Source of the DNA: Verminephrobacter eiseniae EF01-2
GTDB lineage: Bacteria > Pseudomonadota > Gammaproteobacteria > Burkholderiales > Burkholderiaceae_C
Length of the DNA: 64,000 nucleotides
Reading direction: 5' to 3'
Assembly (NCBI RefSeq): GCF_000015565.1
Contig: NC_008786.1
Coordinates: 1,178,001 to 1,242,000 of the forward strand
This document shows positions 28,107-38,197 of this stretch, piece by piece. A model generated the notes under the pieces. The model worked only from the letters and a program-made list of their open reading frames with translations, did no database searches and was not told the origin of the DNA. The position numbers and the translations under genes were made by a program. The first letter of the stretch is position 1, and each line of letters opens with the position of its first letter.

Positions 28107-28775
28107 ATGAACTACCGCGCCCCGGCGCCCCGACCGATGACCTACAGCGTCAAGGAAATCTTCTACACCCTGCAAGGCGAAGGCGGCCAGACCGGCATGC
28201 CCGCCGTGTTCTGCCGCTTTGCCGGCTGCAACCTCTGGAGCGGCCGCGAAGCCGACCGTGCCGATGCGCTCTGCCGCTTTTGCGACACCGACTTCGTGGG
28301 CACCGACGGCACCCTGGGCGGCAAGTTTGCACAGGCCGATGCGCTGGCCGAGCGGATCGCCGCACAGTGGCCCGCCGCCGACAGCGCGCACCGCCTGGTG
28401 GTGTTGACCGGCGGCGAACCACTGCTGCAAGTCGATGCCGCCCTGCTGGCAGCCCTGCATGCGCAGCAGTTTCGCATCGCGGTGGAAACCAATGGCAGCC
28501 TGGCCGCACCGCCCGGCATCGACTGGCTGTGCGTCAGCCCCAAGGCCGGCGCGCCCTGGGTTCAGACGCAGGGGCAAGAGCTCAAGCTGGTGTGGCCCCA
28601 GGCCGGGATGGATCTGGCGGCCATTGCCCGCACCGGGCAGTTCACCCACCGCTTCCTGCAACCCATGGACGGGCCCGATCAGGCCGCCCACATCGCCATC
28701 TGCATCGCCGCCTGCCTGCAACAACCGCTCTGGCGCCTGAGCTTGCAGACGCACAAGATCAGCGGCATCCGCTGA
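28107..28775 (+). CDS. queE: 7-carboxy-7-deazaguanine synthase
   Basis: Radical SAM enzyme that converts 6-carboxytetrahydropterin to 7-carboxy-7-deazaguanine in queuosine synthesis. The 222-residue protein carries the [4Fe-4S] ligands in a C-x14-C-x2-C arrangement (Cys41, Cys56, Cys59) instead of the CxxxCxxC of most radical SAM enzymes. This is the variant known from Burkholderia QueE. IFYTLQGEGGQTGMP, LTGGEPLLQ and VETNGSL are also typical. The ATG at 28107 follows a GGGAAATGG ribosome-binding region. An internal ATG at 28137 corresponds to the usual N-terminus MTYSVKEIF and is an alternative. Confidence 0.93.
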   Translation: MNYRAPAPRPMTYSVKEIFYTLQGEGGQTGMPAVFCRFAGCNLWSGREADRADALCRFCDTDFVGTDGTLGGKFAQADALAERIAAQWPAADSAHRLVVLTGGEPLLQVDAALLAALHAQQFRIAVETNGSLAAPPGIDWLCVSPKAGAPWVQTQGQELKLVWPQAGMDLAAIARTGQFTHRFLQPMDGPDQAAHIAICIAACLQQPLWRLSLQTHKISGIR

Positions 28776-28977
28776 CGTGCCGTCCCGCCAATGGCTGCAC
28801 ACATCTTGGGTCCTCGGGCAAGCACCGCGAACAACACGCTCCGCGATCAGGTCAGTGCGTCGTCGGACACCGCCCGCATGTGGGCGGGCCTGGGCCTGGG
28901 CTTGGCGTCGGTGTCCGGCGCGTGGACGCACCCGTTGATGATCACGATTGCAAATCCGTTGTGCGCAAGTCCTGCTA
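28776..28977. other. Intergenic stretch before MITE copy 3
   Basis: No recognisable gene or regulatory motif on either strand. Confidence 0.5.
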
Positions 28978-29138
28978 GTGTCGCGTCACCGATCAGATGT
29001 CGTAGGCTGCGCGCAGCCATCGGCGCGCAGCGCAAGGCGCATCGCGCAGCCCATACCGAGCTGTATTGGCAAGCGATGCAACGCCGCGATGCGCTTCGAT
29101 GGCCAGCGCAGACCGACAGATGATCGGTGACGCGACAC
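28978..29138 (+). mobile_element. MITE copy 3 (161 bp, TA on both sides)
   Basis: Element starts GTGTCGCGTCACCGATCAGATG and ends GATCGGTGACGCGACAC with TA at 28976-28977 and 29139-29140. Same orientation as copies 1 and 2. It lies between the converging 3' ends of queE and the adenine deaminase gene. Confidence 0.92.
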
Positions 29139-29202
29139 TACGGGGAACCCCAGGTTTGGAGGGAAGTGCAATGGAGCGCCTGCGAACTGCTCGGTGCAAC
29201 GC

Positions 29203-30342
<1,140 letters not shown>

Positions 30343-30345
30343 CTA

Positions 30346-30505
30346 GTGTCGCGTCACGGATCATCTGTCGGTCTGCGCTGGCCATCGAAGCGCATCGCGG
30401 CGTTGCATCGCTTGCCAATACAGCTCGGTATGGGCAAGCGATGCGCCTTGCGCTGCGCTCCGATGGCTGCGCGCAGCCTACGACATCTGATCCGTGACGC
30501 GACAC
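30346..30505 (-). mobile_element. MITE copy 4 (160 bp, inverted)
   Basis: Opposite orientation to copies 1-3: after GTGTCGCGTCAC the sequence runs GGATCATCTGTCGGTCTGCG. TA is on the left (30344-30345) and TG on the right. It sits about 90 bp upstream of the adenine deaminase start and downstream of the fuconate dehydratase gene. Confidence 0.9.
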
Positions 30506-30598
30506 TGGTCTGGCCGCAAGCGCTGCATGCCGATTCGCCTGCGGTCCGGGGCCCGGTTCGGGGGTACCCGCCCGGCGCCGCTGTGCAAGATCGGCGCC

Positions 30599-31879
30599 TC
30601 AGCCGTGGTGCTGGTGCGTGGCCAGTGTGTGCGGCTTCATCTCTATCGAGTAGCCCGGGCGCTGCGGCGGCATGTAGGCGGCGTTGCGGATCACGCAGGG
30701 ATCGACGAAATGCTCGTGCAGGTGATCGACATACTCGATCACGCGGCCCTGCTTGCTGCCGGCGATGCACAGGTAGTCGATCATGGCCAGATGCTGCACG
30801 TACTCGCACAGGCCCACGCCGCCGGCGTGCGGGCAGACCTTCAGGCCGTGCTTGGCGGCCATCAGCAGCACGGCCAGCACCTCGTTGACACCGCCCAGGC
30901 GGCAGGCGTCGATTTGCACCACGTCGATGGCCTCACGCATGATGAACTGCTTGAACAGGATGCGGTTTTGGCACATCTCCCCGGTGGCCACCTGCATGAC
31001 CCCGCTGAGCGCCTGGCGAATCCGCCGGTGGCCTTCGACATCATCGGGGCTGGTGGGTTCTTCGATGAACCAGGGCTTGGCAAAGGCCAGTTGCTGCAGC
31101 CAGGCGATGGCCTGATCGACCTCCCAGACCTGGTTGGCGTCCAGCATCAACTGGCGCTCGGGCCCCAGCACTTGGCGCGCAATGCGCAGGCGGCGGATGT
31201 CGTCTTGCAGGTCGCGGCCCACTTTGAGCTTGAGGTGCCTGAAGCCGGCATCCACCGCTTGCTGTGCCAGGCGGCGCAGTTTGTCGTCGTCATAGCCGAG
31301 CCAGCCCGCCGAGGTGGTGTAGCAGGGGTAGCCGTTGGCCAGCAGGTCGGCGATGCGCTCCTGTTTCCCGACGGCACGCTCGCGCAGCAGCGCCAGTGCC
31401 TGCTCGGGCGTGATGCAGTCGCTGAGGTAGCGAAAGTCGATGGTTCGGACCAGTTCTTCGGGGCTCATCTGCGCCACCAGCCGCCACAGGGGCTGGCCTT
31501 CGGCCTTGGCCCACAGATCCCAGACGGCGTTGACCAGCGCGCCGGTCGCCAAGTGGATCGCGCCCTTGTCCGGGCCGATCCAGCGCAACTGGCTGTCGGA
31601 GGTGATGTGGCGCCAAAAGCGCCCCATGTCCCGGGTGATCCAGGCCAAGTCCAGCCCGATCACCAGATGCTCCAGCGCGCGGATCGCAGCGCAGCAAATC
31701 TCGTTGCCACGGCCAATGGTGAATGTCAGGCCATGCCCTTGCAGGGCGGGCTGGTCGGTCTCCAGCACCAGGTAGGCGGCGCTGTAGTCCGGGTCCGGGT
31801 TCATCGCGTCGGAGCCGTCCCGCTGCGCGGAGGTGGGAAAGCGCAGGTCCAGCACGCGCAGGGATCGGATGGTGGTCAT
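30599..31879 (-). CDS. fucD: L-fuconate dehydratase
   Basis: Enolase-superfamily enzyme that dehydrates L-fuconate to 2-keto-3-deoxy-L-fuconate. The 426-residue protein has the FucD-specific opening DLRFPTSAQRDGSDAMNPDPDYSAAY, KLKVGRDLQDD (base Lys on the KxK strand), and metal ligands in LMLDANQVW, WFIEEPTSPDD and ATGEMCQNR. The catalytic His lies in CPHAGGVGLCEY. This set matches the characterised Xanthomonas fuconate dehydratase. It is the last gene of the minus-strand fuc operon, 39 bp behind the hydrolase gene. Confidence 0.92.
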   Translation of the reverse strand: MTTIRSLRVLDLRFPTSAQRDGSDAMNPDPDYSAAYLVLETDQPALQGHGLTFTIGRGNEICCAAIRALEHLVIGLDLAWITRDMGRFWRHITSDSQLRWIGPDKGAIHLATGALVNAVWDLWAKAEGQPLWRLVAQMSPEELVRTIDFRYLSDCITPEQALALLRERAVGKQERIADLLANGYPCYTTSAGWLGYDDDKLRRLAQQAVDAGFRHLKLKVGRDLQDDIRRLRIARQVLGPERQLMLDANQVWEVDQAIAWLQQLAFAKPWFIEEPTSPDDVEGHRRIRQALSGVMQVATGEMCQNRILFKQFIMREAIDVVQIDACRLGGVNEVLAVLLMAAKHGLKVCPHAGGVGLCEYVQHLAMIDYLCIAGSKQGRVIEYVDHLHEHFVDPCVIRNAAYMPPQRPGYSIEMKPHTLATHQHHG

Positions 31880-31918
31880 GGGTCGGATGCGTTGCGGGCG
31901 GAAGAGGGCTCCGGCGAA

Positions 31919-32776
31919 TCAGGCTTGCACCGTGCGTTGCCGCTGCTCGCCCAGCCCGCTGATGCCCAGCCGCATGGTCTGGCCGGCGACCAGGTACAGC
32001 GGCGGTTTTTGTCCCAGCCCCACACCGGGCGGGGTGCCTGTGGAAATCAGGTCGCCGGGTTGCAGGCTCATGCATTGGCTCAGATGGCTGATCAGTTGCG
32101 CGACACCGAAGACCATGGTGCGCGTGTTCCCGTTTTGAAAGCGCCGGCCATCGACCTCCAGCCACAGGTCCAGCGCCTGCGGGTCGGGCACTTCGTCGGC
32201 GGTGACGAGCCAGGGGCCGATGGGGCCGAAGGTGTCGCAGCCCTTGCCCTTGGCCCACTGGCCGCCGCCGCGCTCGAGCTGTAGTTCGCGCTCGGACACA
32301 TCGTTGACCACGCAGTAGCCGGCCACATGCTCCATGGCCTCGGCCTCGGGGATATAGCGCCCGCCTTTGCCGATGACCACGCCGAGTTCGACCTCCCAGT
32401 CGGTGCGCTGGCTGCCGCGCGGAATCTCGACCGCATCGTCGGGCCCGACGATGGCGCTGGTCCACTTGGCAAAGACCACCGGCTCGGTCGGCACGGGTTG
32501 GCCCGATTCGGCGGCATGGTCGGCGTAGTTCAGACCGATGCAGACGAACTTGCCGACCTGGCCCACGCAGGCGCCCAGGCGCAGGTCCTGCTGCGCGACG
32601 CCGGGCACCAGCGGCAATGAGGCCGCGTCCAGCCGGGCGATGCGCGCCAGACCGGCGGGCGTCAGCGTCTGGCCTGCGATGTCGGGCACCACGGCCGACA
32701 GGTCGCGCACCCGGCCTTGCGCGTCGAGCAAGCCCGGTTTTTCCATGCCCTTGGGGCCATAGCGGAGAAGTTTCAC
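31919..32776 (-). CDS. Fumarylacetoacetate hydrolase-family protein, probable 2,4-diketo-3-deoxy-L-fuconate hydrolase
   Basis: The 285-residue protein has the FAH-fold core: GKFVCIGLNYADHAAESG, the metal-binding DWEVELGVVIGKGGR (Glu residues), VNDVSERELQLERGGGQWAKGKGCDTFGPIGPW, and TGTPPGVGLG. Its place after the dehydratase/dehydrogenase genes of fuconate breakdown fits the hydrolase that splits 2,4-diketo-3-deoxy-L-fuconate into pyruvate and L-lactate. The family call is firm; the substrate rests on context. 39 bp separate it from fucD. Confidence 0.87.
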   Translation of the reverse strand: MKLLRYGPKGMEKPGLLDAQGRVRDLSAVVPDIAGQTLTPAGLARIARLDAASLPLVPGVAQQDLRLGACVGQVGKFVCIGLNYADHAAESGQPVPTEPVVFAKWTSAIVGPDDAVEIPRGSQRTDWEVELGVVIGKGGRYIPEAEAMEHVAGYCVVNDVSERELQLERGGGQWAKGKGCDTFGPIGPWLVTADEVPDPQALDLWLEVDGRRFQNGNTRTMVFGVAQLISHLSQCMSLQPGDLISTGTPPGVGLGQKPPLYLVAGQTMRLGISGLGEQRQRTVQA

Positions 32777-32819
32777 AGCAGGGTTCCTGGTGGGGTGGTC
32801 TGGATCGATCGTATGAGGA

Positions 32820-33761
32820 TCAATCGTACAAAACGGCGGCGATCTTGGGGTCGTCGATATTGTTCTTGTCGTACCAGTAAAAGCCGGTGTCGATCACCTT
32901 GGGCAACTTCTCGCCCTTGAGCGCCTTGACGGCGGCCTCCACGGTCTTGTAGCCGATGCCCACCGGATTTTGCGTGATGGCGCCGGCCATCAGGCCGGCC
33001 CTGATCGCATCCTTTTGCTGCTTGCCCGCGTCGTAGCCGATGACCACCAGCTTGCGCTTCATCTCTTTGACGCCGTTGATCACGCCCACGGCCGAGCCTT
33101 CATTGGTGCCGAAGATGCCCTTCAGATTCGGGTTGGCTTGCAGGATGGACTTGGTGATTTCGGTGGACTTGAGGTGGTCGCCGCCGCCGTACTGGATGCT
33201 GACGATCTTGATGCCCGGGTAGCTGGTCTTGATGCGCTCGACGAAGCCGTCACGGCGGTCTATGCCGGTGCTATTGGTCTGGTCATGCACGACCAACGCG
33301 ATCTCGCCGCTCTTGCCGATCAACTCGGCCATTTTGTCTGCCGCCAATGCGGCCGCAGCCCTGTTGTCGGTGCTCGCCGTGGTCACCGGGATGTCGCTGT
33401 CCACACTGGCGTCGAAGGCCACGACCAGCACCTTGGCGGCCTGGGCCTTTTTGAGCAACGGGACCACGGCCTTTTTGTCGAGCGCTGCCAGACCGATCGC
33501 TTTCGGGTTCTTGGCCAGAACGGCGGCCAGCATGTCGATCTGCTTGTCGATCATCGCTTCCGACTCTGGCCCCTCGAACGTGACTTTGACATCGAAGTCC
33601 TTGCCCGCCTGCTCCGCCCCGGCCTTCACGGATTGCCAGAACTGGTGCTGAAAGCCCTTGGACACCAGCGGTATGTAGACCTGCTGGGCGCTGGCGGCCA
33701 GGCTCGCGCCCAGCGCAATGCCAATGCCCAGGGTGATGCGCCATAGTTGTTTGCCGGACAT
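32820..33761 (-). CDS. Sugar ABC transporter substrate-binding protein (RbsB-like)
   Basis: Periplasmic receptor of 313 residues. A signal peptide (LWRITLGIGIALGASLAASA) precedes QQVYIPLVSKGFQHQFW, the usual opening of type I sugar-binding proteins. IDMLAAVLAKNPKAIGLAALD, VVAFDASVDSD and GTNEGSAVGVING are typical of the peripla_BP_4 family. In this operon the likely ligand is L-fucose or a related deoxysugar (inferred). CAAAGGAGCGAGC precedes the ATG. Confidence 0.9.
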   Translation of the reverse strand: MSGKQLWRITLGIGIALGASLAASAQQVYIPLVSKGFQHQFWQSVKAGAEQAGKDFDVKVTFEGPESEAMIDKQIDMLAAVLAKNPKAIGLAALDKKAVVPLLKKAQAAKVLVVAFDASVDSDIPVTTASTDNRAAAALAADKMAELIGKSGEIALVVHDQTNSTGIDRRDGFVERIKTSYPGIKIVSIQYGGGDHLKSTEITKSILQANPNLKGIFGTNEGSAVGVINGVKEMKRKLVVIGYDAGKQQKDAIRAGLMAGAITQNPVGIGYKTVEAAVKALKGEKLPKVIDTGFYWYDKNNIDDPKIAAVLYD

Positions 33762-33794
33762 GCTCGCTCCTTTGGGTGGTGTGGAAAAACGGGG

Positions 33795-34814
33795 TCAGCG
33801 CGCAGCGCGGCTTCGGCGCCGCAGGATGTCGGTGTAGACGGCCAGGATGATGATCACGCCGGTCACCACCGTCTGCCACTCCTGCGCCACGGACAGGATG
33901 CGCAGCCCATTGGTCAGCACGCTCATGATGAAGGCGCCGATGATGGTGCCCAAGATGGTGCCCGTCCCGCCCGCCAGCGAGGTGCCGCCGATGACCACGG
34001 CGGCAATCGCATCGAGTTCGTAGCCCTGGCCCAATGCCGGTTGCGCCGAGTTCAGGCGCGATGCAATCAGCAAACCGGCGATGCCGCAGATGGCGCCACT
34101 GACCGTGTACACGACGATCTTCCAGAAGTCGACATTCACGCCCGACAGACGCACGGCTTCCTCGTTGCTGCCCAGCGCAAAGGTGTAGCGCCCCAGGATC
34201 GTCCGGTTCAGCACCAGGCTCGCCGCCACGGCAACGACGAAGAGGATCAGCACCGCGTTCGGGATCGGCAGCGCCGGAATCAGCGCGGCGATCAGCGAAT
34301 CTTGCGAAATCGCGCTGAAGCCCTCGGTGTCGTTGAAGTAAATCGGCCTGGTGCCGGAGATCACCAGCGACAAGCCCTTGAGCAGCATCATCATGCCCAG
34401 GGTGGCAATGAAGGGCGGAATTTTCAGCTTCGCGATCAAGGTCCCCGAGGTGAGACCGCACAGCGCTCCGGTGAGGATGGCCGCAGCAATGCCCAGCGGC
34501 AGTGGCCAGCCCAGATGGGTGAGCACCACGCCCGTCATCACGGCGCAAAAGGTCATCAGCGTGCCCACCGACAAATCGATGCCCGAGGTGATGATCACGA
34601 AGGTGCAGGCAATCGCCAGCACCCCGTTGACCGCAGTCGCCTGCAAAATGGCCACCAGATTGTCGGTTTGCAGGAAGTTGCGCGAGGCCATGCTGAAGAA
34701 CGCCATCAGTGCCAGCAGGCTGGCAAAGGCCAGCAGTTTCTGGCGCATCTCGGGCCGAAAGAGCCGGGCTTTGGTCCATCCTTCGGTCGGCAGCGGGCTG
34801 AGAGTCTTTTGCAT
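33795..34814 (-). CDS. Sugar ABC transporter permease (RbsC-like)
   Basis: A 339-residue inner-membrane protein with eight or more hydrophobic helices and the BPD_transp_2 signature GIDLSVGTLMTFCAVMTGVVL near the N-terminus and IGGTSLAGGTGTILGTIIGAFIMSVLTNGL near the C-terminus (the ATPase-contact region). ATG at 34814 gives a conventional 40-residue cytoplasmic leader; longer in-frame starts would run into the upstream ATPase gene. It lies 17 bp after the ATPase gene and 33 bp before the receptor gene. Confidence 0.92.
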   Translation of the reverse strand: MQKTLSPLPTEGWTKARLFRPEMRQKLLAFASLLALMAFFSMASRNFLQTDNLVAILQATAVNGVLAIACTFVIITSGIDLSVGTLMTFCAVMTGVVLTHLGWPLPLGIAAAILTGALCGLTSGTLIAKLKIPPFIATLGMMMLLKGLSLVISGTRPIYFNDTEGFSAISQDSLIAALIPALPIPNAVLILFVVAVAASLVLNRTILGRYTFALGSNEEAVRLSGVNVDFWKIVVYTVSGAICGIAGLLIASRLNSAQPALGQGYELDAIAAVVIGGTSLAGGTGTILGTIIGAFIMSVLTNGLRILSVAQEWQTVVTGVIIILAVYTDILRRRSRAAR

Positions 34815-34831
34815 GGATCGTCTGCGGGAAA

Positions 34832-36355
34832 TCAGTGGACGACGTGGCGCGGCGCGGCCTGGCGCCGGGTGGCCAGCGCCATGATGGCTTGCTGGGAGGC
34901 TTGGGCCCGCGTCAGTTCGCCGGTCACCCGGCCTTCGCACATCACCAAGATCCGATGCGCCAGGCGCAGGACCTCGGGCAGTTCGGACGAGATCACCACG
35001 ATCGCCTTGCCCTGTCCGGCCAGTTCGTGCAACAGCTTGTGGATTTCGGCTTTGGCCCCCACGTCGATGCCGCGTGTCGGCTCATCGAAGAACAGGATGT
35101 CGCAGTCGCACAGCAACCACTTGGCGATCACGATCTTTTGCTGGTTGCCACCCGACAGCAGCCGCACCGGCTGCGCCACCGACGGGGTCTTGATGCCGAG
35201 CTGGCGCACATAGTCCTGCGCCGTCTTGCGCAGCGCCGCCCGGTCCAGGAAGAAACCCGGTTTGACAAAGGAGCGCATGGCCGACATGGCGATGTTGCTC
35301 TGCACGTCCATACCCGTCGCAAGACCAAAATGCTTGCGGTCTTCAGACAGGTAGCCGATACCGTGGGCAACGGCCTGCTCGGGCGATCGGATGGTCACGC
35401 GCTGACCCCGAACCCGGATCTCGCCGGCGTCTATCGGGTCGGCCCCGAAGATGGCGCGCGCGACCTCGGTCCGGCCGGCCCCCATCAGCCCGGCAAAGCC
35501 GAGGATCTCGCCACGGCGCAGCGTGAAACCCACGTCCTGGATGGCGGCGCCCCGCGTCAGGCCGCGCACCTCCAGCATGACCTCGTTGCCGCTGCTGTCG
35601 GGAATCTGCCTTGCGACCTCCTCCAGCGGGCGCCCGACCATCATGCCGACGATGGTGTCTACGCTGGTGCTGGCCATCGGCATGGTGGCGATGTAGCGGC
35701 CATCGCGCAGCACCGTCACCCGGTCGGCGATCTGCCGCAACTCGTCCATCTTGTGCGAGATGTAGACGATGCCCACGCCTTCGGCCTTGAGCTGGCCGAT
35801 GATGCGAAACAGATCGGCCACCTCCTCGTCGTTCAGCGCGGCCGTGGGCTCGTCCATGATCAGCACCCGGGACTGAAACGACAGCGCCTTGGCGATTTCG
35901 ACCATCTGCTGCTTGGCCACCGTCAGGTCGCCGACGGTGGTGCGCGGGTCCAGCTTCAGGCGCATGCGCTCGAAAATGGCTGCGGCCTGCGCATCGAGCG
36001 AGCGCTCGTCGAGCAGCAGGCCCAGGGCATGGCGCGGCTCACGGCCAATGAAGATGTTCTGCGCCGCCGTCAAATGGTTCATCAGGTTCAGTTCCTGGTG
36101 CACGATGCCTATGCCCAGGCTTTGCGCGGCGCGCGGGCTCGGAATGTCCACGGCCCGGCCCGCGACCAGTATCTCGCCCTCGTCGGGGGCATGGATCCCG
36201 GCCAGCACCTTCATCAAGGTGGACTTGCCGGCCCCGTTCTCGCCCATCAGCGCGTGGACTTCGCCGCGCTGCAACTCGAACTGCACCTTGTCCAACGCCG
36301 GCACACCGGCAAAGGCTTTGGACAAACCGCAGATCGAGATCAGTGGCGCGGCCAT
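34832..36355 (-). CDS. Sugar ABC transporter ATP-binding protein (RbsA-like, two NBDs)
   Basis: A 507-residue protein with two fused nucleotide-binding domains. The first has Walker [10 protein letters not shown] (39-47) and the Walker B region [11 protein letters not shown]. The second has the degenerate Walker [10 protein letters not shown] common to RbsA/MglA, the signature LLSGGNQQK and Walker [15 protein letters not shown]. It energises uptake with the permease and receptor that follow. It starts 14 bp after the dehydrogenase gene, so all six genes form one operon. Confidence 0.93.
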   Translation of the reverse strand: MAAPLISICGLSKAFAGVPALDKVQFELQRGEVHALMGENGAGKSTLMKVLAGIHAPDEGEILVAGRAVDIPSPRAAQSLGIGIVHQELNLMNHLTAAQNIFIGREPRHALGLLLDERSLDAQAAAIFERMRLKLDPRTTVGDLTVAKQQMVEIAKALSFQSRVLIMDEPTAALNDEEVADLFRIIGQLKAEGVGIVYISHKMDELRQIADRVTVLRDGRYIATMPMASTSVDTIVGMMVGRPLEEVARQIPDSSGNEVMLEVRGLTRGAAIQDVGFTLRRGEILGFAGLMGAGRTEVARAIFGADPIDAGEIRVRGQRVTIRSPEQAVAHGIGYLSEDRKHFGLATGMDVQSNIAMSAMRSFVKPGFFLDRAALRKTAQDYVRQLGIKTPSVAQPVRLLSGGNQQKIVIAKWLLCDCDILFFDEPTRGIDVGAKAEIHKLLHELAGQGKAIVVISSELPEVLRLAHRILVMCEGRVTGELTRAQASQQAIMALATRRQAAPRHVVH

Positions 36356-36369
36356 GGCGTCGTCGCGCG

Positions 36370-37122
36370 TCAGATGCTCGTGCCGCCATCGACCGAAACC
36401 GCCTGGCCCGTGACGTAGCGCGATTCGTCGCTGAGCAAATACACCACCTGCGGCGTGATGTCATCGACCGTCGCCAAGCGCCCCATGGGCTGGCGCGCGA
36501 TGAAATCTTTTTCCGCCTGCACCGGATCGGCGGCGCTGGCGATGCGCTGGCGCAATGAAGGCGTATCGACGGTGCCGGGGCACAAAGCGTTGCAGCGCAA
36601 ACCCTGGCGCACGAAGTCGGCGGCGATGGCCTTGGTCATGCCAATGACCGCCGCCTTGGTGGTGCCATAGACGAAGCGCCTCGGGAAACCCTTCATCGAC
36701 GACGCCATCGAGGCCATGTTCAGGATCGAGCCGCTGCTGCCCGTGCGCGCCATCTTGTCCAGCATGCCCGCAAGAAAAGCGCGCGTCATGCGGTAAGCGC
36801 CCTTGACGTTCAGATCCATGCTGAAGTCCCAGGCCGCCTCATCGCAGTCCAGGATGCTGCCGTTGTGCACGAAACCGGCGCAGTTGAACAGGCCATCCAG
36901 GGCCGGCAGCCGGGCCGCCAGCGCCGTCACGGCAGCGCTGTCGCGCACATCCAGCAACTGCGTCGTCAAGCCGCTGGCCTCGGCGGCCAGTCGCTCCAGC
37001 AGCGCCGCATCGATATCGGTGGCGATCACCTGCGCACCCTCGCGCACGCAGGCCAGCGCACTGGCGCGGCCTATGCCCTGACCGGCCGCAGTGATCAAAA
37101 TGCTTTTGCCTTGCAGTCTCAT
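36370..37122 (-). CDS. SDR-family dehydrogenase, probable 2-keto-3-deoxy-L-fuconate dehydrogenase
   Basis: A 250-residue classical short-chain dehydrogenase. The cofactor motif is [10 protein letters not shown] (residues 11-20) with Asp at the end of strand 2 (VIATDID), so NAD+ is preferred. NCAGFVHNG, the catalytic Ser region MASMASS and Y-x-x-x-K as YGTTK follow. The opening [18 protein letters not shown] resembles characterised 4-dehydrogenases of the nonphosphorylative L-fucose pathway. The ATG at 37122 has GAAGGAC eight bases upstream; a longer open frame to 37182 lacks one. First gene of the fuc operon. Confidence 0.88.
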   Translation of the reverse strand: MRLQGKSILITAAGQGIGRASALACVREGAQVIATDIDAALLERLAAEASGLTTQLLDVRDSAAVTALAARLPALDGLFNCAGFVHNGSILDCDEAAWDFSMDLNVKGAYRMTRAFLAGMLDKMARTGSSGSILNMASMASSMKGFPRRFVYGTTKAAVIGMTKAIAADFVRQGLRCNALCPGTVDTPSLRQRIASAADPVQAEKDFIARQPMGRLATVDDITPQVVYLLSDESRYVTGQAVSVDGGTSI

Positions 37123-37184
37123 ACGAACAAGTCCTTCACGAACGCCAAACAGGTGCCAAGCAAGTCTTACAGATTGCTTCAAAT

Positions 37185-37201
37185 ATGAATTATTTATTCA
37201 T
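37185..37201. promoter_or_regulatory. AT-rich palindrome in the fuc operon / iclR divergent promoter region
   Basis: ATGAAT and ATTCAT flank a five-base spacer in a markedly AT-rich 40-bp patch within a GC-rich genome. The patch lies between the two divergent starts (37122 and 37304), where an IclR-type regulator would bind its own and the operon promoter. No experimental consensus was matched. Confidence 0.45.
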
Positions 37202-37303
37202 TGGAGAATTAATGTAAGAGGCAGGAATCGGCTCGCCAATCCGTGATTACCCTGATGCAAGCTCTGTTAAGGTTTGGCCCGGCTACGGCCCGCCCATCCC
37301 CCC

Positions 37304-38065
37304 ATGGCCCATCCCAACGACCGCTATCGCGCCCCCGCCCTGGACAAGGGACTGGACATTCTGGAACTGCTCGCCGAGCAGCCGCATGGCCTGACGCGCG
37401 CCGAGATCGTCAAAGCCATGGGCCGCAGCCCGAGCGAGATTTACCGGATGCTCGAGCGCCTGGTCGCGCGGCACTACGTGACGCGCTCGCAGCAGGGCGA
37501 CCGCCATGCGCTCAGTCTCAAGCTGTTCGAGCTGGGCCACCGCCATCCCCCCATCGAGCGCCTGGTGGCGCAGGCCCTGCCGGCGATGGAGGCTTTCGCC
37601 AAGGCGTCCGAGCAGTCCTGCCATCTCGGCATTTACAGCCGCGGCAACGTGACCGTGGTGGCGCAGGTCAACGGCCCGGGCAATTGGGGGCTGACCCTGC
37701 GCCTGGGTGTGCGGGTGGGCCTGGTGGACACCGGCTCGGGCCATGTGCTGCTGGCCTTCCAATCCGAGCAGCGGCGCGCCCAGATGCTGGCAGAGCATGA
37801 CGCCCTCGATGGCGAGCGGCCCATGCCCGAGCCGCAGTTGCAGCCTCTTTTGCAGCGCGTCCGCGCGCTCGGCTACTGGCAGGGCGACAGTCAGCAGGCT
37901 TTTGGTGTGGTCGACATCTCGATGCCGGTGCTGGGGTTGCAAGGCAATGCGCTGGCGGTATTGACCTGCCCCTTCGTGCGGCGCATCGACCGCCCGCAAG
38001 GCCCCGGCCTGGATGCAGCGCGGCAATTGCTCGCCAGCGCCGCCAGCGAGCTATCGATTGCCTGA
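37304..38065 (+). CDS. IclR-family transcriptional regulator
   Basis: A 253-residue regulator. The winged-helix N-terminus reads ALDKGLDILELLAEQPHGLTRAEIVKAMGRSPSEIYRMLERLVARHYV, and the GAF-like effector domain follows, with CHLGIYSRGNVTVVAQVN and SGHVLLAF. It is transcribed divergently from the fuc operon, so it probably controls that operon in response to a pathway intermediate. The ATG at 37304 is the first in frame; the frame is open to a TTG at 37274. Confidence 0.92.
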   Translation: MAHPNDRYRAPALDKGLDILELLAEQPHGLTRAEIVKAMGRSPSEIYRMLERLVARHYVTRSQQGDRHALSLKLFELGHRHPPIERLVAQALPAMEAFAKASEQSCHLGIYSRGNVTVVAQVNGPGNWGLTLRLGVRVGLVDTGSGHVLLAFQSEQRRAQMLAEHDALDGERPMPEPQLQPLLQRVRALGYWQGDSQQAFGVVDISMPVLGLQGNALAVLTCPFVRRIDRPQGPGLDAARQLLASAASELSIA

Positions 38066-38110
38066 TCGCCCGGGCGTCCCGACCGGGCATCCGGCAAGTG
38101 TGGCGCGCAA

Positions 38111-38135
38111 CGCGGTGCACCGTCCCCGCACCGCG
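38111..38135. terminator. Possible bidirectional hairpin between iclR and ahpF
   Basis: Perfect 8-bp arms CGCGGTGC and GCACCGCG with a nine-base loop lie between two converging genes. There is no T run on either side, so intrinsic termination is doubtful. Confidence 0.3.
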
Positions 38136-38197
38136 CTGGCCGAAAACCGCCATCTGCCCCGCGCCTGGCAAGGCATATCCATTGTCATCGCACCCCG

